Position numbers and translations under genes: made by a program
The notes under the pieces: generated by a model
Database searches by the model: none
Told to the model about the DNA's origin: nothing
What the model saw: only the letters and a program-made list of their open reading frames with translations
Shown: positions 1-6,784 of the stretch, piece by piece
How positions within the stretch are numbered: position 1 is the stretch's first letter
Layout of the letters: the number at the start of each line of letters is the position of its first letter
Source: Nonomuraea africana
GTDB taxonomy: Bacteria; Actinomycetota; Actinomycetes; Streptosporangiales; Streptosporangiaceae
Direction of reading: 5' to 3'
Length of the DNA stretch: 64,000 bases
Assembly: GCF_014873535.1 (NCBI RefSeq)
Contig: NZ_JADBEF010000001.1
Location: forward strand, 7,688,001 to 7,752,000

Positions 1-993
1 CACCGATGGGCGCTGTACGTGTGCGCGCACGCCCGCCACACCACCGAAGATCTCCTCAGCGCTGTGGTGCCGGGCGGTGAGGCGGTGGAACTGTTCGACT
101 GGCTCCGAGCGCGACCATATGTCGAAACCGCCGCCCACGGCCTGGACGTCAACGGTGTGCTGCGCGAAGCCCTCGACTATCACCTGCGGTGGCGGGACCC
201 CGTCGGCTATGAGCGGATGCACCGGCGGATTCGCCGTTACGTCATGGACGAGCTGCTGCGCGACGCCCGCGACCCGCACGCGTGCGTGGCGGTCATGCGG
301 ACCATCAGTCATCTGCGCCGGCGCGGCGGGGTCGTGTGCCGGTACGTCTCGAGGGTGGGTGAGGAGGATGTGCGGGCGTCTGGGGCGACCCCCGCCGACC
401 ACGATGAACTCGTCACCATGGCGCGCGAGAGCCACGGCGAGTCCACGGCCGCGTCCGTCCGGTTCTGGCTGGGCCGTCAGCCGGGGGCGTTCTCCCTGCT
501 CCGGTGCCGCAAGAGCAACCGCCTGCGTGCTTTCATGAGCTGGCTGACCCTGCGGACGCCGGAGAGGGAAGGACTGGAGGCCGACCCTGTCGTGGGGGAG
601 ATCTGGCACGACGTGAGCCGGCGCATGGCGGTGCCCCCCGGGGCGCACATCGCGATCGCGCGGCATCTGATCTGTCCGGACTTCGAGGCCAAGCCGTCTC
701 CCATCACGGACGTGTTCCATGCGCGGATGATGCGCGGCTGGCTGCACGAACCGAGGCTGGCGGCCTCGTACCTGGTCGTGGCGAACGGACAGTTGTGGCG
801 GCCGTTGATGGATTATCTGGGCCAGTACGAGCTGGAGTGCGTGCGCGCGAACTATCCATACGCGATCTTCGGCCACGACTGGCTGGCCGACCCGCCAGAG
901 CAATGGCGAGACCACCATCTGGAGGAGGAGCTGTGGGCGGAACGGGACCTGAACCTGTTCCTCCGCCAGGACGTGTCCGGCGTGGACGGCTGA
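1..993 (+). CDS. C-terminal part of a large regulatory protein (5' end outside window)
   Basis: The reading frame is open from base 1 and reads through a GTG at 19 without any ribosome binding site, so the true start lies upstream and this is a partial gene. About 330 residues are visible. The first part is alpha-helical and arginine-rich. The second half, from roughly residue 130, resembles a degenerate acetyltransferase-like domain (FWLGRQPGAF, then PGAHIAIARHLI and PSPITDVFHARMM). I recall similar tails on actinobacterial STAND/AAA-type ATPases, but no P-loop is visible here, so that link is weak. The gene ends 9 bases before a broken molybdopterin-enzyme fragment. Confidence 0.55.
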   Translation, partial: HRWALYVCAHARHTTEDLLSAVVPGGEAVELFDWLRARPYVETAAHGLDVNGVLREALDYHLRWRDPVGYERMHRRIRRYVMDELLRDARDPHACVAVMRTISHLRRRGGVVCRYVSRVGEEDVRASGATPADHDELVTMARESHGESTAASVRFWLGRQPGAFSLLRCRKSNRLRAFMSWLTLRTPEREGLEADPVVGEIWHDVSRRMAVPPGAHIAIARHLICPDFEAKPSPITDVFHARMMRGWLHEPRLAASYLVVANGQLWRPLMDYLGQYELECVRANYPYAIFGHDWLADPPEQWRDHHLEEELWAERDLNLFLRQDVSGVDG

Positions 994-1001
994 CGAAAGC
1001 G

Positions 1002-1226
1002 ATGATCCCCGGCATCTCTTCGTCCACCGGGCTGCTGCCCAACCCCAGCGGCTTCCGCTACTACAGCGTGGCGGCCTCGGTGCCGAGGAAGACCGCGGCC
1101 GACTACCGGCTGGAGATAGGCGGCCTGGTCGAGCGCCCTGGGACGTACACGCTGGACGAGTTGCGCGCGCTGCGGCGAGGCGCGGTGCAGTGCGCCTCGA
1201 AGTCACCTGTCAAAATGGTGATGTGA
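1002..1226 (+). pseudogene. Remnant of a molybdopterin-dependent (sulfite-oxidase-like) oxidoreductase
   Basis: An ATG at 1002 opens a 74-codon frame. Its middle (GFRYYSVAASVPRK, then YRLEIGGLVERPGTYTLDEL) matches the start of the sulfite-oxidase-fold molybdopterin domain. The match stops at about base 1180; the conserved cysteine segment and the rest of the roughly 200-residue domain are missing. The frame then runs into the start region of the CGNR gene and stops at 1224-1226. I read this as a decayed fragment whose downstream part was lost when the CGNR gene became its neighbour. A very short functional peptide is unlikely. Confidence 0.6.
1203..1221. promoter_or_regulatory. Inverted repeat TCACC-N9-GGTGA at the CGNR gene start
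   Basis: The arms TCACC (1203-1207) and GGTGA (1217-1221) lie nine bases apart, immediately before the GTG start at 1223. The spacing and the core bases equal those of two repeats in front of ohr (5312-5338 and 5354-5376). This placement suits autoregulation by the CGNR protein. Confidence 0.5.
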
Positions 1227-1780
1227 AGCACGTGTTTCTGTGCGGCAACCCCGCGCTCGACCTCGCCTGCACGCTCCGCGCGCGCCGCACGGAACGCGTG
1301 GAGACGCTCGACGTCCCCGACCGACTCGACGCCTGGTACCTGGAGTCCGGCATCGTCGACGCCGTCACCCCCTGTCAGGAAGCGGATCTGGCCCAGGCGG
1401 TGGCGGTACGCGAGGCCATCTACGCGCTGGTCACCGCCCGGCTCGCCGGTGACGGATACGACGACGAGGCGCTCGCCCTGGTGAACGACATCGCGCGCAG
1501 GCCCTCGGCGGCGCCCCGGCTCACGGCCAAGGGGCGGTGGGTCGAGGCGACCCCCGTGCAGGCGCTGTCCACCGTGGCCCGGCACGCCATCGAGCTGCTC
1601 AGCGGGCCCGAGGTGCCGCTGATGAAGGAGTGCGCCAACCCCGAGTGCACCAAGATCTTCATCGATCGGTCGCGTGGCGGGCGCCGGGAGTGGTGCGGCA
1701 TGGAGTCGTGCGGCAACAAGATCAAGGCGGCTGCTTACCGGGCGCGCAAGAAGGACGCTCAGGTGGCCGGCACGCGCTGA
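1223..1780 (+). CDS. CGNR zinc-finger transcription regulator (ABATE domain)
   Basis: This 185-residue protein has the two-part layout of CGNR regulators. An N-terminal ABATE-type stress-sensing region begins FLCGNPALDLACTL, and a C-terminal zinc finger at about residues 137-175 reads CANPECTKIFID, WCGMESCGNKIKAAAYRARK. The CGNR signature appears as CGNKIKAA, a known variant. The GTG at 1223 is chosen because the conserved N-terminus begins just after it; a GTG at 1190 would add eleven unrelated residues and run through the inverted repeat. DNA binding through the Cys4 finger is family knowledge; control of ohr is inferred from shared operators. Confidence 0.85.
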   Translation: MKHVFLCGNPALDLACTLRARRTERVETLDVPDRLDAWYLESGIVDAVTPCQEADLAQAVAVREAIYALVTARLAGDGYDDEALALVNDIARRPSAAPRLTAKGRWVEATPVQALSTVARHAIELLSGPEVPLMKECANPECTKIFIDRSRGGRREWCGMESCGNKIKAAAYRARKKDAQVAGTR

Positions 1781-1835
1781 TCCCGGCGGCTGCTATGGTG
1801 AAAGACGCTTGAGATCGGAAGCTAGGAGACCAGAC

Positions 1836-1865
1836 GTGGCAGGTGACGACGACATCTCCGGGTGA
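1836..1865 (+). CDS. Nine-codon leader peptide ORF upstream of the ABC-F gene
   Basis: A good ribosome binding site (AGGAG, 1823-1827) is followed at normal spacing by GTG 1836 and a nine-codon ORF (VAGDDDISG) ending in TGA at 1863-1865. Its last codons lie in the 5' arm of a perfect hairpin (1854-1875). ABC-F antibiotic-resistance genes are often controlled by ribosome stalling on such leader peptides, which changes the fold of the following RNA. The layout fits that, but control by a drug is inference. Confidence 0.5.
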   Translation: MAGDDDISG

Positions 1866-1875
1866 TACCGGAGAT
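1854..1875 (+). promoter_or_regulatory. Leader hairpin overlapping the leader peptide
   Basis: The arms ATCTCCGG (1854-1861) and CCGGAGAT (1868-1875) form a perfect 8-bp stem with a 6-base loop. The 5' arm and loop contain the end and stop codon of the leader ORF, so a translating or stalled ribosome would open the stem. This is a likely attenuation element for the ABC-F gene at 1998. Confidence 0.5.
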
Positions 1876-1952
1876 TGATCGGCCCCGGCAGGCGCACATG
1901 ACCGCCGCCGATGTGGCCTTGGTCGTCGTTCCCCAAATCCCTGTCCCCTTGC

Positions 1953-1973
1953 CGGGCGGCTTCGGCGCGCCCG
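1953..1973 (+). promoter_or_regulatory. Second leader hairpin before the ABC-F start
   Basis: CGGGCG (1953-1958) can pair with CGCCCG (1968-1973) across a 9-base loop. A TTCTC-containing stretch follows and the ABC-F ATG lies 24 bases on. It could be the alternative (terminator-like or start-masking) structure of the leader. The U-run is weak, so its role is uncertain. Confidence 0.3.
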
Positions 1974-1997
1974 CGTTCTCGTACGAGGTCTTCTCGC

Positions 1998-3623
1998 ATG
2001 TCCGACGCGTCCATCGTCTGCTCCAACCTGTCCTTCTCCTGGCCCGACGACACCCCGGTCTTCCGTGACCTGTCCTTCAGTGTGGGCGGCGGCCGTACCG
2101 GGCTCGTCGCCCCGAACGGCGCGGGCAAGAGCACGCTGCTCAAGCTGATCGTCGGCGAATACCGGCCTGGTGGCGGCAGCGTCACCGTTGAGGGTGTGCT
2201 CGGCTACCTGCCGCAGAGCCTGCCGCTCGCCGGCGGCCTGACCGTGGCCGAGGTCCTCGGCATCGCCCCGGTGATCGCCGCGCTGGACGCCATCGAATCG
2301 GGCGACGCCGGCGAGGAGCACTTCACCACGATCGGCAACGACTGGGACATCGAGGAGCGCACCCGTGCCCAGCTCGACCGGCTCGGGCTCGGCGACCTCG
2401 CGTTCGACCGCACGCTGGGCACGCTGAGCGGCGGCCAGGTCGTCTCGCTCGGCCTGGCCGCGCAGCTCCTCAAGCGGCCCGACGTCCTGCTGCTCGACGA
2501 GCCGACGAACAACCTCGACCTCGGCGCGCGCCGCAGGCTCTACGACGTGCTCGGCGACTGGAACGGCTGCCTGCTCGTGGTCAGCCACGACCGGGCCCTG
2601 CTCGACCGCATGGACCGCATCGCCGAGCTCGACCGGGGCGAGGTCCGCTTCTACGGCGGCGACTTCACCGCGTACGAGGAAGCCGTGCGCGCCGAGCGGG
2701 AGGCCGCCGAACGCAACGTACGCAGCGCCGAGCAGGAGCTCAAGCGCGAGAAGCGGGAGATGCAGCAGGCCCGCGAGCGCGCCGAGCGCCGGGCGAGCAA
2801 CGCCGCCCGCAACCTCAAGAACGCAGGCCTGCCGCGGATCTTCGCAGGGAACATGAAGCGCGGCGCCCAGGAGTCGGCCGGGCGGGCGGGCCAGACGCAC
2901 GCCGCCCGCGTCGGCGACGCCAAGGCCAGGCTCGACGAGGCGGGCCGCGCCGTACGCGACGAGCAGAAGATCGCGCTGCAACTGCCCGGGACCAACGTCC
3001 CCGCGGGGCGCACCGTCTTCCTCGGCGAACACCTGCAGGCCCGCGGCCTGTTCGCCGAGCCCGGCATCGACCTGACGATCCGCGGACCCGAGCGCATCGC
3101 GCTGACCGGCCCCAACGGCGCGGGCAAGTCCACTTTGCTGCGCCTGATCAGCGGCGACCTGGAGCCCGACGGCGGCACGACCAGGCGGGCCGACGGCCGG
3201 GTCGCCTACCTGTCGCAGCGGCTCGACCTGCTCGACGTCGAGCGCACCGTGGCCGAGAACCTGGCCGCGTTCGCCCCCGGCATGCTGGAACCGGAGCGGA
3301 TGAACCTGCTGGCCCGCTTCCTGTTCCGCGGCGCGCGTGCGCACCTGCCGGTGGGCGTGTTGTCGGGCGGCGAACGGCTGCGCGCCACCCTGGCTTGCGT
3401 GTTGTGCGCCGAGCCGGCGCCCCAGCTCCTGCTGCTCGACGAGCCCACCAACAACCTCGACCTCGTCAGCGTGGGGCAGCTGGAGAGCGCGCTCGGCGCG
3501 TACGAGGGGGCGTTCGTGGTGGTCAGCCACGATGAACGGTTCCTCGCGGAGATCAAGGTGGAGCGCTGGCTGGAGCTGTCCGGCGGGCGGCTGCTGGAGA
3601 CCGGGGGGCCCGCCGGTGAGTGA
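1998..3623 (+). CDS. ABC-F family ATPase (ribosome protection / translation factor)
   Basis: The 541-residue protein has two ABC ATPase domains and no membrane segment, the ABC-F plan. The first domain has APNGAGKST near residue 40, LSGGQ and LLLDEPTNNLD. A charged, coiled linker (RAEREAAERNV onward, about residues 230-310) follows, and the second domain has GPNGAGKST and LSGGERLR. ABC-F proteins bind the ribosomal E site, and many protect against macrolides, lincosamides or pleuromutilins. ATG 1998 precedes the conserved MSDASIVCSNLSFSW start. The gene overlaps a second ABC-F gene by 8 bases. The upstream leader peptide and hairpins suggest inducible resistance, but the substrate drug cannot be told from sequence. 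Confidence 0.9.
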   Translation: MSDASIVCSNLSFSWPDDTPVFRDLSFSVGGGRTGLVAPNGAGKSTLLKLIVGEYRPGGGSVTVEGVLGYLPQSLPLAGGLTVAEVLGIAPVIAALDAIESGDAGEEHFTTIGNDWDIEERTRAQLDRLGLGDLAFDRTLGTLSGGQVVSLGLAAQLLKRPDVLLLDEPTNNLDLGARRRLYDVLGDWNGCLLVVSHDRALLDRMDRIAELDRGEVRFYGGDFTAYEEAVRAEREAAERNVRSAEQELKREKREMQQARERAERRASNAARNLKNAGLPRIFAGNMKRGAQESAGRAGQTHAARVGDAKARLDEAGRAVRDEQKIALQLPGTNVPAGRTVFLGEHLQARGLFAEPGIDLTIRGPERIALTGPNGAGKSTLLRLISGDLEPDGGTTRRADGRVAYLSQRLDLLDVERTVAENLAAFAPGMLEPERMNLLARFLFRGARAHLPVGVLSGGERLRATLACVLCAEPAPQLLLLDEPTNNLDLVSVGQLESALGAYEGAFVVVSHDERFLAEIKVERWLELSGGRLLETGGPAGE

Positions 3624-5302
3624 CGCGCTGCTCGCCCGCGATCTCGTACGGACGCTGGGCGCGCGGCGCGTGCTCGACGGCGTCTCGCTCACCGCCGCAC
3701 CCGGCCACCGGATCGGGCTGATCGGCGAGAACGGTGCGGGCAAGTCCACCCTGCTGCGGCTGCTGGCCGGAGTGGACGAGCCGGACTCCGGCACCGTCGT
3801 GCGGCCCGCCGACCTGGGCTTCCTGCATCAGGAGGCGCCGTTCGCCGGCGACGCCACGGTCGCTGACGTGCTCGACGACGCCCTGCGAGAGGCCCGTACG
3901 GACCTGGCCGAGCTCGACCGGCTCACCCGGGCGCTCACCGAGGCCCCGGACGACGCCGCTCTGCTCGAAGCGTACGGGGCCCGGCTCGACCAGGCGCAAC
4001 AGCGCGACTCCTGGGACGCCGACCGGCGCGCAGAGATCATCCTCGGCCGGCTCGGCCTGGGGGGCGTGCCGCACGGGCGCGCGCTTGCGTCGTTGTCGGG
4101 CGGGCAGCGCGGGCGGCTCGCCCTGGCGGCGCTGCTGATCAGACGGCCCGCCGCGCTGCTGCTGGACGAGCCCACCAACCACCTGGACGATGCCGCCGCG
4201 GTGTTCGTAGAGGAGCAGCTCCGCGGCATGACGGGAGTGGTGGTCGTGGCGAGCCACGACCGGGCGTTCCTGGACGCGGTCTGCACGGACCTGGTCGATC
4301 TCGACCCGGCGGTGGACGGGCCCGTCCGGTACGGGGGCGGATACGGCGCGTACCTGGCCGAGAAGCGCGCCGAGCGCGAGCGCTGGGAGCGACGCCACGC
4401 GGAAGAGCAGGAGGAGCTCGGCGAGCTGCGCCACGCCGTCGCGGTGACGTCGCGGCAGGTGGCATTGGACGGGTTGCGACGCGACAACGAGAAGATGGGG
4501 TACGGGCACCGCGGAGGACGCGTGCAGCACCAGATCTCGCGGCGGGTGCGCAATGCCGCCCGCCGGCTCGCCGAGCTGGAACGCGAGCAGGTCCCCGCCC
4601 CCACCGCCCCCGCTCCGCTTCCGCCCCCGCACCCTGGTCACCGTCGCCGCCGATGTCGTGGGGGCCACCCACGCCACCCCCACCGCCGACGCCGCCGGTG
4701 TCGCGGAGGGCGTAGCCGCCCACTCCTGCGATCCCCACGACGAAACCTTGCTGTCACTGCGGGACGTGCGCGTGCCGGGACGGCTCTCGATCGACCGGCT
4801 CGACGTGGCGCCGGGGGAGCGGCTGCTGGTCACCGGGCCGAACGGTGCGGGCAAGTCCACGCTTCTGGCGGTGCTGGCCGGACGGCTGGACGCGGAGGGA
4901 GAGGTGCGGCGACGGCGCGGGCTGACCGTCGGACTGCTGGCCCAGGACACCGTGTTCGAGCGGCCGGACCGCACGGTCCGGGAGACGTACGAGCGGGCGC
5001 TCGGTCCGGAGCGCGCCGAGTCCGTGCCGCTGCGCTCGCTCGGCCTGATCGGCTCGCGTGACGAGGACCTGCGAGTGGGGGAGCTGTCGGTCGGCCAGCG
5101 CCGCCGGCTCGCGCTGGCGCTGCTGGTGGCCGATCCACCCGAGGTGCTCCTGCTCGACGAGCCCACCAACCACCTCTCACCCCGCCTCTCCGACGAGCTG
5201 GAAGAGGCCCTGGGCACCGACGGGCCCGGCGCGATTCTGATCGCCAGCCACGACCGCTGGTTGCGCGCCCGCTGGCAGGGCCGCCACATCCGCCTGCCAT
5301 GA
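3616..5302 (+). pseudogene. Second ABC-F ATPase, interrupted by a one-base frameshift
   Basis: From GTG 3616 the first ATPase domain (ENGAGKST, LSGGQRGRLA, LLLDEPTNHLD) and the linker read normally to about base 4595. There the frame changes in a C-rich run (GTCCCCGCCCCC). The second domain (GPNGAGKST, LSVGQRRRLA, LLLDEPTNHL, ending at TGA 5300-5302) continues in the next frame. Removing one C from the GTCCCC run would give one continuous ABC-F protein of about 561 residues. Without the correction, translation continues in the wrong frame to 5061. The paralogue just upstream is intact. The change may be real inactivation, slippage at the C run or a sequencing error. Confidence 0.8.
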
Positions 5303-5311
5303 AACCCTTCG

Positions 5312-5338
5312 TGCGTCACCGCCTTGACAGGTGACGCA
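5312..5338. promoter_or_regulatory. Operator 1 of ohr, overlapping the -35 box
   Basis: TGCGTCACC (5312-5320) and GGTGACGCA (5330-5338) form a perfect 9-bp inverted repeat with a 9-base spacer. The -35-like hexamer TTGACA (5324-5329) sits inside the spacer. A bound regulator would block RNA polymerase. The core equals the repeat at the CGNR gene. Confidence 0.7.
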
Positions 5339-5353
5339 TAGGCTTGCCAATAT
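5324..5353 (+). promoter_or_regulatory. Predicted ohr promoter
   Basis: A perfect -35 hexamer TTGACA (5324-5329) is followed after 18 bases by CAATAT (5348-5353), a reasonable -10. It lies between operator 1 and operator 2, and ohr begins 70 bases downstream. Confidence 0.55.
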
Positions 5354-5376
5354 CGTCACCAGTTGAACCGGTGACG
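5354..5376. promoter_or_regulatory. Operator 2 of ohr, at the expected transcription start
   Basis: CGTCACC (5354-5360) and GGTGACG (5370-5376) form a perfect 7-bp inverted repeat with the same 9-base spacer as operator 1. It begins right after the -10 box. Two operators flanking and overlapping one promoter is a classic repression layout. Confidence 0.65.
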
Positions 5377-5422
5377 CACGATGCGTTCCCGGCGTGTTTC
5401 CACCTGCAGAAGGGAAAAAGCC

Positions 5423-5848
5423 ATGGCTGTCAGCTACACCGGGGTCGTCACCGTCACGGGGGAGGGCCGCAATGGAGGCCGGGTCCAGGCCGACGACGGC
5501 CTCCTCGACACCACGCTCGCCATCCCGAAGGAGCTCGGGGGAGCGGGCGGGGCGACCAACCCCGAGCAGTTGTTCGCCGCGGGCTGGGGCTCCTGTTTCC
5601 TGGGCGCGGTCAGAAGGGCGGCGGCGCAGCGCAAGATCACGCTGAAGAGCACGGCCATCACAGCGGAGGTGACCCTGCACCACGGCGACGATGGCGAATT
5701 CAGCCTCAGCGCCGTGCTCAACCTGGAGCTCGGAGGCGTGGACCAGCAGACGGCCGACGAGCTCGGCGCCGCGGCCCACCAGATCTGCCCGTATTCCAAG
5801 GCGACCCGTGGCAACATCCCGGTCACCATCAACGCGAAAGCCGCCTGA
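5423..5848 (+). CDS. ohr: Organic hydroperoxide reductase Ohr (OsmC superfamily)
   Basis: This 141-residue protein has the Ohr signature: a first reactive cysteine in GWGSCFLGA (Cys58), a second in HQICPYSKATRGN (Cys122), and the early TGEGRNG segment. Ohr reduces organic peroxides in the cytosol with a thiol cofactor. The usual Ohr length is about 140 residues, so the gene is complete. ATG 5423 follows an AAGGGA binding site. In most bacteria ohr is controlled by the MarR-type OhrR; none is next to it here. The promoter instead has two copies of the inverted repeat found at the CGNR gene, so CGNR control is suggested. Confidence 0.93.
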   Translation: MAVSYTGVVTVTGEGRNGGRVQADDGLLDTTLAIPKELGGAGGATNPEQLFAAGWGSCFLGAVRRAAAQRKITLKSTAITAEVTLHHGDDGEFSLSAVLNLELGGVDQQTADELGAAAHQICPYSKATRGNIPVTINAKAA

Positions 5849-5849
5849 G

Positions 5850-6017
5850 GTGCGGCCGGCGAAGGACGCCGCCGAGACCGCGAGGCATGCCCGCTTCGGC
5901 CGGCTGCCCGAGCGGGTCCGGCTCGAGGACACGGTCGAAGAGCGCGCAGCCACCGCGCCGGACCCCGCGCAGAGGGCCTACGACGCGGACGAATGGCTCG
6001 TGAGGTACTGCTTGTGA
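5850..6017 (+). CDS. Small conserved-looking protein of 55 residues
   Basis: The GTG at 5850 starts one base after the ohr stop, so the two are probably co-transcribed and translationally coupled. The charged product has the motif HARFGRLPERVRLED followed by a Pro/Asp region and ends LVRYCL. I recall short actinobacterial proteins with a similar G-x-LPERIR-x-ED pattern, but no function is known to me. Third-position GC is high, which supports coding. Confidence 0.5.
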   Translation: MRPAKDAAETARHARFGRLPERVRLEDTVEERAATAPDPAQRAYDADEWLVRYCL

Positions 6018-6032
6018 AACCGGAGGGGCATC

Positions 6033-6122
6033 GTGGTGCGCATACCCAAATCCCTGAGAGCGCTGGCGGTGGCCGCGATCGTGGTGGCCGTCGCGCTGGG
6101 GTGCCTGGCTCAAGTGTTCTGA
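6033..6122 (+). CDS. 29-residue hydrophobic peptide, possibly a truncated exported protein
   Basis: A strong ribosome binding site (GGAGGGG) precedes GTG 6033 (or GTG 6036). The product starts with basic residues (RIPKSLR), followed by a single hydrophobic stretch and GCLAQVF. It looks like a signal sequence or one membrane helix. It stops where the opposite-strand DUF4265-like frame also ends, so it may be the leftover start of a larger exported protein. A real small membrane peptide is the alternative. Confidence 0.35.
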   Translation: MVRIPKSLRALAVAAIVVAVALGCLAQVF

Positions 6123-6439
6123 TCGGACGCCATCAGGCCGGTCACCGCAGCCCGGCGATTCGCTGAGCCATTGATCTCCGTAGGAGCGACACTCGACGCA
6201 GGACCACGGTGTGCCGGCCGCAAGAGCCGAACCGTGCTGAAGCGCACCATGTCGCCCTCGGCGACCCCGTCCTGCAGGAATGGAATGTTCGCCACACGGG
6301 CGGTGTCCCGACCCAAGCGCGCGGCCCAGAGCCCTTCGGTGTCGTAGGGAAGCCAGCCTTCTCGAGGCGTGAACTGGAACCACACCTTGATCAGGCCTGG
6401 CTCTGTGGGGAGGCGTTCCGAGGGGGTTGCAGAGACCAT
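6110..6439 (-). pseudogene. DUF4265-like protein, probably missing its C-terminus
   Basis: From ATG 6439 the first 70 residues fit the DUF4265 pattern: KVWFQFTPREGWLPYDTEGLWAARLG, then ANIPFLQDGVAEGDMVRF. After FST the match ends, and a 40-residue tail of random-looking sequence (APTEINGSANRR) follows to the stop at 6110. Family members usually carry about 60-80 more residues. I therefore read it as truncated near 6230. The family has no firm function known to me. Confidence 0.45.
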
Positions 6440-6509
6440 GCTTACATGATCGCGCAGTCTGCTAAGTGTCCCTGTGTTAGCAAGATCCCGGGATTGTCCT
6501 GACAAACAC

Positions 6510-6547
6510 AAAGGCCCGCTCCCAGATTTCCCTGGTAGCGGGCCTTT
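6510..6547 (-). terminator. Terminator hairpin downstream of tRNA-Arg
   Basis: AAAGGCCCGCT (6510-6520) pairs perfectly with AGCGGGCCTTT (6537-6547). Read on the minus strand it lies just after the tRNA-Arg 3' end and finishes in a short T run, as expected for a rho-independent terminator. Confidence 0.8.
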
Positions 6548-6555
6548 CGAGTGAG

Positions 6556-6628
6556 CGCGGCCGAGAGGACTCGAACCCCTAACCTTCTGATCCGTAGTCA
6601 GATGCTCTATCCATTGAGCTACGGCCGC
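6556..6628 (-). tRNA. tRNA-Arg (anticodon ACG)
   Basis: On the minus strand a full cloverleaf can be drawn. The acceptor arms are GCGGCCG and CGGCCGC, the D arm contains GCTCAATGGATAGAGC, and the anticodon loop is CTACGGA with anticodon ACG. The T arm is AGGGGTTCGAGTCCTCT with the standard TTCGAGT loop. The discriminator base is G and CCA is not encoded. ACG (read as ICG) decodes CGU, CGC and CGA. Confidence 0.95.
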
Positions 6629-6784
6629 TCGCTGCGTAAGCAAGCATAGCGGACCCCGAGCCATGCCTCGAACCAGATTTTCGCGAATCCCCGGAAGCCC
6701 GCCCCCTGTGTACAACCTTTTGTGTATCCACAGGCAGGTCCCAGGGGTGAACTACTTCCCCATTCGCGATGATGAGATGGGGGG

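Noticed and set aside
1722..3794. 690-residue minus-strand open frame
   Set aside because: It lies antisense to the clear ABC-F gene at 1998; its sequence is low-complexity (Ala/Arg/Gly/Leu) and has no motif. It is a by-product of high GC.
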